NCBI RefSeq assembly: GCF_004346035.1 | Contig: NZ_SLZN01000019.1 | Span: 1 to 53,621, forward strand | Length of the DNA: 53,621 bases | Direction of reading: 5' to 3' | DNA from: Acidomonas methanolica | Lineage (GTDB): Bacteria > Pseudomonadota > Alphaproteobacteria > Acetobacterales > Acetobacteraceae | Shown: piece after piece, positions 8,350 to 20,391 of the stretch | Numbering within the stretch: the stretch's first letter is position 1 | Layout of the letters: the number at the start of each line of letters is the position of its first letter | The notes under the pieces: model-generated | Seen by the model: only the letters and a program-made list of their open reading frames with translations | What the model was told of the DNA's origin: nothing | Database searches by the model: none | Program-made: the position numbers and the translations under genes

Positions 8350-8607
8350 TCTGTCGTCTGGAATGTGCCGCATGGCGGCGGAGGTCGCGCTCGTGCTGGA
8401 AGAGACCGGCCTCCCTGAAGCCTTCCTCCCCTGTCGAACCTTCTGCTCGCCTCCCACGCAGCAGGACAGCCCGCTCGCGTGACCGGAACGGATGGTGTAT
8501 CGGACGGCGATGCAGCGCACGCTTCGCCCGTTCGACCATGTCATCCCTGCGGCGGCCGACCGTCCGGCAAAAGAGCGCGGCGTCCGGCCCCGTGGCGTAG
8601 TGCCGCG

Positions 8608-9735
8608 ATGACTCCCGGTCAGTTCGGCGTGCTCGGCCATCAGGACCGGCGTGACTGGCCGCCCTTGGCCGCCGACGAGGCGCGCGCCGTGCTCGGACGG
8701 TACGGGCTGGAGACGGAGGACATCCTCTGGCACGGGCAACGGCCGTTCTCCGCGACGGGGCTGGTGCGGCTGGTCTCCGGCGGCCGCGTGTTCCTCAAGC
8801 GGCATGACCGCCGCCTGCGGGACATGGCGGCGCTGGCGGAAGAGCAGGATTTCGCCGCCTGGCTGGCGCGGCAGGGCGTGCCGGTGACGCTGCCTTTGCG
8901 GACCCGGGACGGGACGCGCGCAGTGGAACGGGACGGATGGAGTTACGAGGCCTATCCCGCGATCGAAGGGGCCGACCGATATCGCGACGTGCACTCCTGG
9001 GGGGCCTATGCGAGCGAGGAGGATGCGCGCGCCGCCGGGGCGATGCTCGGACGCGTGCATCAGGCGGCGCGGGGATATGACGCGCCCGCGCGTGGCCATC
9101 GCCCCCTGATCTCCACGCTTGGTCCCTTGGGTGGCCCAACTGACGGCGCGTCCGGGAACGGCGCGCTGCGCGATTGGGCCGCGGCGGAGCCGGGAGTGCT
9201 CGCGGCGCTTCAGGGAAAAAACTGGCATGAGGACGTTGCGCGCGCGCTTCAGCCCCATGAAGCGCGGCTCGCCCCGTTGCGTGCAGCCATCGAACCGCTC
9301 TGGGGCCATGGCGACTGGCACGGCTCCAACCTCTTCTGGGACGGCGCTGCGCCCCGCGTGGCGGCGGTCATGGATTTCGGCATGGCGGACCGGAGTTGCG
9401 CCCCCTTCGACCTCGCCGTCGCCATCGAACGTCACGCCGTGGCATGGCTCGACCTCACCACGCCGCATCCGGTGCGCTTTTCCCAACTGGCGGCGTTCCT
9501 CGACGGCTACCGGACCGTTCGCGCCCTGTCCGCCGTCGAGAAATCACTCGTCATCGCCTTCCTGCCGCTCTGCCATGTCGGTTTCGCCCTGTCCGAAGTG
9601 GGATATTACGGCACGCTGCTGGGTGACACGGCCTCGGCGGCGGTCGCCTATGACTCCTATCTGCTCGGCCATGCGCGCTGGTTCGAGGCGGATGAGGGGC
9701 AGAACCTGCTCGACTGGCTGGCGAGGCATCTGTGA
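8608..9735 (+). CDS. APH-family small-molecule kinase
   Basis: A 375-residue protein with the aminoglycoside phosphotransferase/choline kinase fold. The catalytic loop HGDWHGSNLFW and the metal-binding VMDFGMAD are intact, and the N lobe carries GGRVFLKRHDRRLRD with a probable ATP-binding Lys. The start at 8608 is chosen because the sequence before it looks non-coding. The stop overlaps the pnuC GTG start by four bases, so the two are translationally coupled. Since Pnu-type carriers are facilitators that depend on phosphorylation of the imported vitamin, this kinase probably traps that substrate (a nicotinamide riboside-like or thiamine-like compound). ThiK-type thiamine kinases belong to the same fold. 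The link is inference. Confidence 0.82.
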   Translation: MTPGQFGVLGHQDRRDWPPLAADEARAVLGRYGLETEDILWHGQRPFSATGLVRLVSGGRVFLKRHDRRLRDMAALAEEQDFAAWLARQGVPVTLPLRTRDGTRAVERDGWSYEAYPAIEGADRYRDVHSWGAYASEEDARAAGAMLGRVHQAARGYDAPARGHRPLISTLGPLGGPTDGASGNGALRDWAAAEPGVLAALQGKNWHEDVARALQPHEARLAPLRAAIEPLWGHGDWHGSNLFWDGAAPRVAAVMDFGMADRSCAPFDLAVAIERHAVAWLDLTTPHPVRFSQLAAFLDGYRTVRALSAVEKSLVIAFLPLCHVGFALSEVGYYGTLLGDTASAAVAYDSYLLGHARWFEADEGQNLLDWLARHL

Positions 9736-10292
9736 GCCTGACCGAATGGCTGGCCGCGGCGCTGAGCGCGCTGGGCGTGGCGCTCACCGCCCGGCGCTCC
9801 CTGTTCTGCTGGCCTGTCTCGCTGACGGGAACGCTGCTCTACGCCTGGGTCTTCCTCGATGCGCGGCTCTACGCGGACATGGCGTTGCAGATCGTGTTCT
9901 GCGGCTTTCTCGTCTATGGCTGGCTGCACTGGGCGCGGGCGGCGGCGCTCGTCGTCGCCCGGCCCGGCGCGCGCGGGATCGTGCTCGGCATGACGGCGGG
10001 GCTGATCGGGGCGGCGGTCTGGGGCGCGATGCTAGCGCGCTGGACGAACGATCCCGCCCCCTTCGCCGATGCGGGGCTGAGCGCGTTCAGCCTCGTGGCG
10101 CAATACTGGATGGCGCGCCGATACCGCCTCTGCTGGCCCGCCTGGGTGGTGATCGACGCGCTTTACGTGGCATTGTTCCTGTCACGCGGCCTCATGCCGA
10201 CCGCCCTGCTCTATGGCGGATTCGTCGGCCTCGCTCTGGACGGCTGGCGGCGGTGGCAGCCGGAGCAGGGCGCTCCAGCGGGCCAGGATTGA
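9732..10292 (+). CDS. pnuC: PnuC-family vitamin transporter
   Basis: A 186-residue polytopic inner-membrane protein with about seven hydrophobic segments and the PnuC hallmarks: an early WPVSLTGTLLYAWVFLDARL, then YADMALQIVFCGFLVYGW with LHW, and a late YVALFLSRGLMPTALLYGGF. Members passively carry nicotinamide riboside (PnuC), thiamine (PnuT) or riboflavin (PnuX). Which vitamin is carried cannot be settled here: there is no recognisable TPP or FMN riboswitch upstream, and the coupled gene is an APH-fold kinase rather than NadR. Translation starts at the GTG overlapping the kinase stop. The last 111 bases overlap the convergent glycosyltransferase gene. Confidence 0.85.
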   Translation: MSLTEWLAAALSALGVALTARRSLFCWPVSLTGTLLYAWVFLDARLYADMALQIVFCGFLVYGWLHWARAAALVVARPGARGIVLGMTAGLIGAAVWGAMLARWTNDPAPFADAGLSAFSLVAQYWMARRYRLCWPAWVVIDALYVALFLSRGLMPTALLYGGFVGLALDGWRRWQPEQGAPAGQD

Positions 10293-11411
10293 GTCGCGGC
10301 AGAACGTCCGGGCGCGGGCGCGCGCGCCTTCGGACATCCGGCAGCGGGCGGCGGGGTCCGCCATGAGCGTCAGCAGCGCCTCGGCCAGCGCCGGCACGTC
10401 GCCTTCCGGAACCAGCATTCCGGAGACGTCCCGGGCGATGATTTCGCCGGGGCCGGTTTCGCAATCGAAGGCGACGGCGGGGACGCCATGCGCCGCGGCC
10501 TCCAGCAGCACCATCGGCAACCCTTCGCGGCGCGAGGAGGCGGCGAAGAGTCCGGCTTCTTCGTACAAGGCGAAGGCATCGGCCCGAGGCGGATGAATCG
10601 CCACGCGGGCCAGCGACGCGCTTTGCTCGTCAAGGCGCGCGCGATCCGGCCCGTCACCATGAATCGTCAGACGCCACTCCGCCCCGCGCGGATCGGCCTC
10701 GACCAGCGCCCAGGCGGCGAGCAGGCGCTCGAATCCCTTCTGCGCGCAGAAGCGCCCCAGCGCGAGCACCGTGCGGCGGCCGATGCCATAGGGCGTCGCG
10801 ACGACTGGCGGAGCGATGTTGGCGATGGCCGTCAGACGCGCGCGCGGCCGCGCGCCCTCGCGCCAAAGATCGAGATCGCGCTCGGTCAGCGTGACCACAT
10901 CATCCGCATAACGCGCCGCGACGCGCCGCCCCCACCGGCGCTTGCGCTTGCCCAGATCCGTGTGGAAATTGAAATGCTCCCAGACGATGACGCGGCACCC
11001 GGCCAGCCGCGCGGCCGGAACGGCATAAAGCGCATGGGTGGATTCGACCGCGACCAGCGTGTCGATCCTGCGCCGTCGCAGGTCCCGCGCGAGAGACAGC
11101 ACGAGGCGCGGCCAGCTCGCGAGCAGGGAGACGCTCCGATCCGACAGCCGGTGCGTGGTGATGCGCGAATCAAGCCCGAACACCGCCGGACCGCGCGAAC
11201 ACACCTCGTAAAGATGCAGTTCCGCCTGCTCCACAAGCCCGTTCATGACCGCGCATGTGGAGCGTTCCGTGCCGCCGAGCGCGTTGATGTGCTGGATCGT
11301 GAAGGCGATGCGGCGCGTCGTGGCACGGGCCGGGGTGGAGGGCTTTGCACCTTCTTTTTCTGAAGAAAAAGAAGCAAAAAGACTTTTGATCCTTTGCCGA
11401 CGGGGCCTCAC
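10182..11411 (-). CDS. Glycosyltransferase family 4-like protein
   Basis: A GT-B fold glycosyltransferase of the GT4 group. The homologous part starts RRIAFTIQHINALGGTERST (the acceptor-side GG loop) and contains VLALGRFCAQKGFERLLAAW, IHGDGPDRARL, and the donor-site SSRREGLPMVLLEAAAHG and ..DCETGPGEII. It probably transfers a sugar to a cell-surface polysaccharide or lipid. The start is uncertain: no ATG, GTG or TTG lies in frame between the homologous region (from about 11315) and the repeat element at 11349-11486. Possible starts are GTG 11411, GTG 11423 and ATG 11501, all within or beyond that repeat. Its 3' end overlaps pnuC by 111 bases on the other strand. Confidence 0.8.
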   Translation of the reverse strand: MRPRRQRIKSLFASFSSEKEGAKPSTPARATTRRIAFTIQHINALGGTERSTCAVMNGLVEQAELHLYEVCSRGPAVFGLDSRITTHRLSDRSVSLLASWPRLVLSLARDLRRRRIDTLVAVESTHALYAVPAARLAGCRVIVWEHFNFHTDLGKRKRRWGRRVAARYADDVVTLTERDLDLWREGARPRARLTAIANIAPPVVATPYGIGRRTVLALGRFCAQKGFERLLAAWALVEADPRGAEWRLTIHGDGPDRARLDEQSASLARVAIHPPRADAFALYEEAGLFAASSRREGLPMVLLEAAAHGVPAVAFDCETGPGEIIARDVSGMLVPEGDVPALAEALLTLMADPAARCRMSEGARARARTFCRDSILARWSALLRLPPPPAVQSEADESAIEQGGRHEAA

Positions 11412-11486
11412 TGCGAGACTCACCGGCCAGATCGAAAAAGTTTTCTGGTTCTTTTTCCCGAAAAAGAACAAAGACGCATCCCAACA
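11349..11486 (-). repeat. Bipartite hairpin repeat, copy A
   Basis: Read on the minus strand, the copy begins GTTGGGATGCGTCTTTGTTC, has a perfect 10-base-pair hairpin (11448-11457 with 11460-11469), a spacer, then AAAAGTCTTTTTGCTTC and a second perfect 10-base-pair hairpin (11351-11360 with 11365-11374). The same order recurs at 38442-38575 and in part at 35838-35890 and 39547-39670. It lies between zapE and the glycosyltransferase gene, both on the minus strand, in the same orientation as transcription. The T-rich second hairpin resembles an intrinsic terminator or attenuator. The glycosyltransferase frame extends into it. Confidence 0.8.
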
Positions 11487-11648
11487 ATGATCCAATGCCA
11501 TGCGTCCGCTTCATGGCATCTTCCGGCGCCTGCCCGCAATCCTGTTTTTGAATCCGGGGAAGAAATTAACCGTCTCTTGCAAACAGTTACTTGGAGATCG
11601 CGACCTCGTTCTGGTCTCATGACCTTTTGCCGGGGCGAGATTCTGTGC

Positions 11649-12782
11649 CTATGCCGGTATTTGCCAGCTATCGGAGCGCATTTCATCCAGACGTGACGCC
11701 GTGCGCTCGAAGATGCGCGCGTTCTCGCCCGCCTCATAAAGCGATTCCGGCCAGCACGCGGCGGAGACGAAGAGCAGCGTATGACGCTCGTACAGCACGT
11801 CGATCAAGGTGATGAAGCGGCGGGCGATATCGTAACGGTCGGGGTCGAGCCGCGGGATGCCGTCGATGATGATGACGGGATAGGCGTCGGCGAGCCGGAT
11901 GAAATCGCCGGGGCCGTACATGTTGGCGCAGAGATCGTCGAAGGAGAAGCGCGCCACCTTCCCGCCCGCCTGCGGCACATGCAGGCTCCGCGACCCCAGT
12001 GAGAGCTCGGCCGGCGCGGGGGCTTCCGTCGCGTATTTGGCGAAGATCGCGTCCAGCTTCGCGCGCGCCTCGGCATCGGCGGGGATGAGCCACGCCTCGT
12101 CCGAGTCCTCGCGACCGCGCCGGTAATCCCGCGCCGATTGCAGCAGGACGACCTGCATATGCCGGGCGAAGGCGCGGATATAGGGCAGCATGACCACCCG
12201 GCCCTGATGGCCCTTCAGCAGGTTCTCGGGCTCGGTGTTGGAGGTGGCGACGAAGGTCACGCCGAGTTCGATCAGCATGTTGAGCAGGCGCAGGATCACG
12301 ACTGCGTCGGACATGTCATGCATCTGGAATTCGTCGAAGCAGATCAGGCTGTAGCGTTCGGCGATCTTCTCCGCGAGATCGGCCACCGGATCGTCCGGCT
12401 TGCGCGGCAGGCGCTGGATGGCGTGCAGCGCCTTGTGACATTCCTGCATGAAGGCATGGAAATGGATGCGGCGTTTTTTCTGCACCGGGACGAGTTCGAA
12501 GAACATGTCCATGAGCATGGACTTGCCGCGCCCGACCTCGCCGACGAGATAGACACCGTCCACCAGTACCGGAATGGAGCGGGAGAACCGCGCCAGCAGC
12601 CCTTTCGCGCCGGATGTTTCGCGCGCCTTGTCCGTCAGCCGCACCGCGAGCGCGTCCAGCGCGCGGGCGGCCTGCGCCTGCGCGTCGTCATGCTGGATGA
12701 GACCGTCCCGCACGCCGGCCGCATAGGCTTCGGACAGGGTGGCATTGGCGGGCATCAGCGCCTTGACGAGCTTGAAGGACAT
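11649..12782 (-). CDS. zapE: Cell division protein ZapE (AFG1-like ATPase)
   Basis: A 377-residue AFG1/LACE1-type P-loop ATPase. Walker A is GEVGRGKSMLMD, Walker B is LICFDEFQMHD, and the family signatures RRIHFHAFMQ, FVATSNTEPENL, FDDLCANMYGPGDF and IPRLDPDRYDIARRFITLID are all present. In Escherichia coli ZapE associates with the Z ring under stress; the mitochondrial homologue acts in protein quality control. The length is normal for alphaproteobacteria. It follows mqo at 27 bases on the same strand and is probably cotranscribed with it, an association with malate oxidation often seen in alphaproteobacterial genomes (recalled, not tested). Confidence 0.93.
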   Translation of the reverse strand: MSFKLVKALMPANATLSEAYAAGVRDGLIQHDDAQAQAARALDALAVRLTDKARETSGAKGLLARFSRSIPVLVDGVYLVGEVGRGKSMLMDMFFELVPVQKKRRIHFHAFMQECHKALHAIQRLPRKPDDPVADLAEKIAERYSLICFDEFQMHDMSDAVVILRLLNMLIELGVTFVATSNTEPENLLKGHQGRVVMLPYIRAFARHMQVVLLQSARDYRRGREDSDEAWLIPADAEARAKLDAIFAKYATEAPAPAELSLGSRSLHVPQAGGKVARFSFDDLCANMYGPGDFIRLADAYPVIIIDGIPRLDPDRYDIARRFITLIDVLYERHTLLFVSAACWPESLYEAGENARIFERTASRLDEMRSDSWQIPA

Positions 12783-12809
12783 GAAGACGGTCCGTATTCC
12801 TGAATCCGG

Positions 12810-14291
12810 TCAGATATGTAGCACGGCGCCGGTGTCATGCCGGCTGGCCATGCAGGCTTCGGCGTCGGTCTTGAAATCGCGCCCGTAGAACGGGAAGATT
12901 TTCAACAACGCGTCGCGCCATTCGGAGGCGAGACGATCGCCGAAGCACGTCTCCGCCACCTGCAGGGCGATCGACCCGGCGATGGACGCGCCCGGCGAGG
13001 CGCCGAGCACCGCGACCAGCGAATTGTCGCCCGCGCGGACGATTTCCGTGCCGAATTTCAGTACGCCGCGCCCGTTTTCCTTCTTGATGATCTGCACCCG
13101 CTGTCCCGCGACCGCGCGCTGCCACTGCGGCTGCGAGGCGTCGGGGTAGTAGTCCAGCAGCGCCGAGAAGCGCTGGCTGTCGCTCTGCACAACCTGCTCG
13201 ACCAGATATTTGACCAGCGCGACGTTATCCATGCCCACCTGGAGCATGGGCAGGATATTGTCCGGCCGCGTGGCGCCGGGCAGATCCGTCCAGGAGCCGC
13301 GCTTGAGGAATTTCGTCGTGAAGCCCGCATAGGGCCCGAAGAGCAGATAGCGCCGCCCGTCGATGACGCGCGTGTCGAGATGCGGAACCGACATGGGCGG
13401 CGAGCCGACCGCCGCCTTGCCATAGACCTTGGCGAAATGCCGCGCGGCGAGATCGGGATCGTCACAGCGCAGCCACTGGCCGCTGACGGGAAACCCGGCA
13501 TAGCCGTGCGCCTCGGGAAGATGCGCGGCCTGAAGCATTTTCAGCGCCGCCCCGCCCGCGCCGACGAAGACGAAACCGGCGGAGACGGAAACAGTCTTGC
13601 CCGTCCCGATCTCGCGCGCCGTGACGCGCCAGCGACCGTCCGCCTCGCGGCTGAGCCCCGTGACCTGATGCCGATACTGCACGGACATCCCGCCCATCGG
13701 CGCCAGACGGCCGAAAAGGGCACGGGTCAGGGCGCCGAAATCCACGTCCGTTCCCGCCATGGTGCGCGTCGCGGCCAGGGGCTGCGCGCGATCGCGCCCC
13801 TGCATGACCAGCGGCGCCCATTGCGCGATGATGTCGGGGTCTTCCGTATACTCCATGCCCGCGAAGCAGTGATGGGCGGACATGGCGTCGTACCGCGCGC
13901 GCAGGAAGGCGACGTTCTTCTGCCCCCAGACGAAGCTCATATGCGGGCAGGTGCGGATGAAGCGCGCCGGATCGTCGATCCAGCCCTCGCGCACCCAATG
14001 CGCCCAGAGCTGGCGGGAGATGTCGAACTCGGTGTTCACGTCCAGCGCCTTGGAAATATCGACGCTGCCGTCGGGGCGCTGGGAGGTGTAGTTCAGCTCG
14101 CAATAGGCGGCGTGTCCCGTGCCCGCGTTGTTCCAGGCCTGCGAGCTTTCGAGCCCGCAGGCATCCAGCGTCTCGAAGGCGGCGATGCTCAGCGCGGGAT
14201 CGAGCGAGCGGATCAGCGCCGCGAAACTGGCGCTCATCACGCCCGCGCCGATCAGCACGATGTCAGGCCGTTCAGGCAGGGGAGAGGACAT
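12810..14291 (-). CDS. mqo: Malate:quinone oxidoreductase
   Basis: A 493-residue FAD-dependent, membrane-associated malate:quinone oxidoreductase. It has the N-terminal dinucleotide motif DIVLIGAGVMSASFAALIRS, then SSQAWNNAGTGHAAYCELNY, ..FVWGQKN, HTRV-like and FGPYAGFTTKFLKRGS segments, and LGASPGASIA near the C terminus, all typical of Mqo. It oxidises malate to oxaloacetate and passes electrons to ubiquinone, replacing NAD-linked malate dehydrogenase; no mdh gene is in the window. It lies 162 bases downstream of aarC, separated by a strong hairpin, so it may be partly uncoupled from the gltA-acnA-aarC unit. Confidence 0.96.
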   Translation of the reverse strand: MSSPLPERPDIVLIGAGVMSASFAALIRSLDPALSIAAFETLDACGLESSQAWNNAGTGHAAYCELNYTSQRPDGSVDISKALDVNTEFDISRQLWAHWVREGWIDDPARFIRTCPHMSFVWGQKNVAFLRARYDAMSAHHCFAGMEYTEDPDIIAQWAPLVMQGRDRAQPLAATRTMAGTDVDFGALTRALFGRLAPMGGMSVQYRHQVTGLSREADGRWRVTAREIGTGKTVSVSAGFVFVGAGGAALKMLQAAHLPEAHGYAGFPVSGQWLRCDDPDLAARHFAKVYGKAAVGSPPMSVPHLDTRVIDGRRYLLFGPYAGFTTKFLKRGSWTDLPGATRPDNILPMLQVGMDNVALVKYLVEQVVQSDSQRFSALLDYYPDASQPQWQRAVAGQRVQIIKKENGRGVLKFGTEIVRAGDNSLVAVLGASPGASIAGSIALQVAETCFGDRLASEWRDALLKIFPFYGRDFKTDAEACMASRHDTGAVLHI

Positions 14292-14416
14292 TGCGAACGA
14301 ACTCCGTCAAAAAGGCCGGGCCGGCAAGAAACGGAACGCGCCGGGAGACGCGCACCGGCCCGCACTGCGTTCCGGCACGCCCCGGCGCGCGGTCGAAACG
14401 GAAACTAGCGGACAAG

Positions 14417-14442
14417 TTCCGCGCGGTCGATGCCGCGCGGAA
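14417..14442 (-). terminator. Hairpin between aarC and mqo
   Basis: A perfect inverted repeat TTCCGCGCGG / CCGCGCGGAA with a six-base loop lies 12 bases after the aarC stop in the direction of transcription. It is strongly GC-paired but is not followed by a clear T run, so it may be a Rho-assisted terminator, an RNA-stabilising end for aarC, or an attenuator before mqo. A second, longer-range pairing CGGAACGC (14332-14339) with GCGTTCCG (14367-14374) lies closer to mqo. Confidence 0.6.
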
Positions 14443-14453
14443 TGCCCCGCCCG

Positions 14454-18674
<4,221 letters not shown>

Positions 18675-18725
18675 CGGGTGCTCTCCTCAAACGTTCCTGA
18701 ATACAGACTCAACGGCAGCGGGGCG

Positions 18726-20039
18726 TCAGCCGCGCTCACCGATCGGCACGAACGCGCGCTGCGCCGCACCGGTATAGATCTGGCGCGGGCGGCTGATGCG
18801 CTGTCCGGGCTGCTCGATCATTTCCTTCCACTGGCTGACCCAGCCGACCGTGCGCGCGACCGCGAAAAGGACGGTGAACATCGAGGTCGGGATTCCCATC
18901 GCCTTGAGGATGATGCCCGAGTAGAAATCGACGTTCGGATACAGCTTGCGCTCGACGAAATAGTCGTCCTCCAGCGCGATCCGCTCCAGCTCCATCGCGA
19001 GTTCGAGCTGCGGCTCGTGCCGGATGCCGAGTTCGCCCAGCACCTCCTGACAGGTGCGCTGCATGATCTTCGCGCGCGGATCGAAATTCTTGTAGACGCG
19101 GTGGCCGAAGCCCATCAGCTTCACCCCGTCCTCCTTGTTCTTCACCTTGCGGATGAACTCGGGCACCTGGCTCTTGTCGCCGATCTCCCCGAGCATCTTG
19201 AGCACGGCCTCGTTCGCGCCGCCATGGGCCGGGCCCCACAGCGCGGCGATGCCGGCGGCGATGCAGGCGAAGGGATTGGCGCCCGTCGAGCCCGCGATCC
19301 GCACCGTGGAGGTGGAGGCGTTCTGCTCGTGATCCGCATGGAGGATCAGGATGCGGTCCATGGCCTTCGCGAAGACCGGATTCACCTTGTAGTTCGGCTC
19401 CGAGGGGAGCGCGAACATCATGTGCATGAAATTCTCGGCGAAGCCGAGCCGGTTGTCCGGATAGACGAAGGGGAAGCCCTGCGAATAGCTGAACGCCCAG
19501 GCTGCGATGGTGGGCATCTTCGCGATCAGGCGCAGCGCGGCGAGGTCGCGATGCTCCTGCTTCGTCATGTTCAGGCTGTCATGATAAAAGGCCGAGAGCG
19601 CGCCGACCGTGCCGCAGAGCATCGCCATCGGATGGGCATCCCGGCGGAACCCGTTGAAGAAATTGCGGATCTGCTCGTGCAGCATGGTGTGGTGCTTGAG
19701 CGTGTCGTCGAACGCCGTCAGCTCGGCGGCCGTGGGAAGCTCGCCGTTCAGCAGGAGATAGGCCACCTCGGGGAAGGTGGCCTTCTCGGAAAGCGCCTCG
19801 ATCGGATAGCCGCGGTGAAGCAGGATGCCCTTGTCACCGTCGATGAAGGTGATCCTGCTCTCGCAGGCCGCCGTGTTGCCGAAGCCGGGATCGAACGTGA
19901 CGAGATCGTCCCCGCCGAACAGCTTGCGGATGTCGATGGCGTCCGCGCCCAGCGTCCCGCTGACGCGCGGGAGCGAGAGGGAGGCTCCATCCTTCGGCGT
20001 CAGCGAATAGAACCCGCTTTCGGTCTTCACCGTATCCAT
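18726..20039 (-). CDS. gltA: Citrate synthase (AarA type)
   Basis: A 437-residue type II citrate synthase, closely resembling AarA of Acetobacter. The catalytic residues are in place: His in [10 protein letters not shown], His in [16 protein letters not shown] and the Asp in [10 protein letters not shown]. An N-terminal beta-domain ([15 protein letters not shown]) marks the NADH-regulated hexameric class, though regulation here is inferred only from type. The ATG at 20039 gives a normal-length N terminus; an upstream ATG at 20063 would add eight residues. It is the first gene of the leftward TCA unit and is divergent from sucA. Confidence 0.96.
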   Translation of the reverse strand: MDTVKTESGFYSLTPKDGASLSLPRVSGTLGADAIDIRKLFGGDDLVTFDPGFGNTAACESRITFIDGDKGILLHRGYPIEALSEKATFPEVAYLLLNGELPTAAELTAFDDTLKHHTMLHEQIRNFFNGFRRDAHPMAMLCGTVGALSAFYHDSLNMTKQEHRDLAALRLIAKMPTIAAWAFSYSQGFPFVYPDNRLGFAENFMHMMFALPSEPNYKVNPVFAKAMDRILILHADHEQNASTSTVRIAGSTGANPFACIAAGIAALWGPAHGGANEAVLKMLGEIGDKSQVPEFIRKVKNKEDGVKLMGFGHRVYKNFDPRAKIMQRTCQEVLGELGIRHEPQLELAMELERIALEDDYFVERKLYPNVDFYSGIILKAMGIPTSMFTVLFAVARTVGWVSQWKEMIEQPGQRISRPRQIYTGAAQRAFVPIGERG

Positions 20040-20391
20040 GACCTGACTCTCTCCCCGTCGCACCGAACTGTCATTCCGACCGTCGCCCCTTCCCTGCCCT
20101 CATCACCGGAGCCCGTGACCGGAAACGGATCGCTGCCGGGCATCTTGGGCGATCCGCGGGGACCTGTCCTCTTATGCGGATGAATAAGGTTTATACCTTC
20201 TTTGTGGCTGTTCTTCAGAGGATAAGGGTCCAAAATCCGGTTCGAAACATTATTTGCCGTGACTTTTGGCGGGTTTCCGCAAGGCTCTTCACAGCTTTCG
20301 TTCGATTTATCACACAAAAACGTGATGATCCAGCGGCAAGCTTGCGGGGGTCCGGCAGACGGAACGAGACGGACGAAAATGAGGACGGGCG
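20040..20391. promoter_or_regulatory. Divergent gltA / sucA intergenic region
   Basis: A gap of 352 bases with no plausible gene separates the leftward gltA-acnA-aarC unit from the rightward sucA-sucB-lpd-icd unit. Its middle (about 20175-20330) is clearly AT-rich against the high-GC neighbours and should hold both promoters. A short palindrome AAGGTTTATACCTT sits near 20186-20199, a candidate operator or part of the leftward promoter. I did not find unambiguous -35/-10 pairs. As the only apparent control point for most carboxylate steps of the cycle in both directions, it is a key regulatory region. Confidence 0.55.

Noticed and set aside
8350-8607. A possible riboswitch or small gene before the kinase/pnuC pair
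   Set aside because: No TPP (CUGAGA/ACCUGA), FMN or NAD riboswitch core was visible. A short frame reading MAAEVALVLEETGLPEAF faintly recalls a GST N terminus but is too short and isolated to call.
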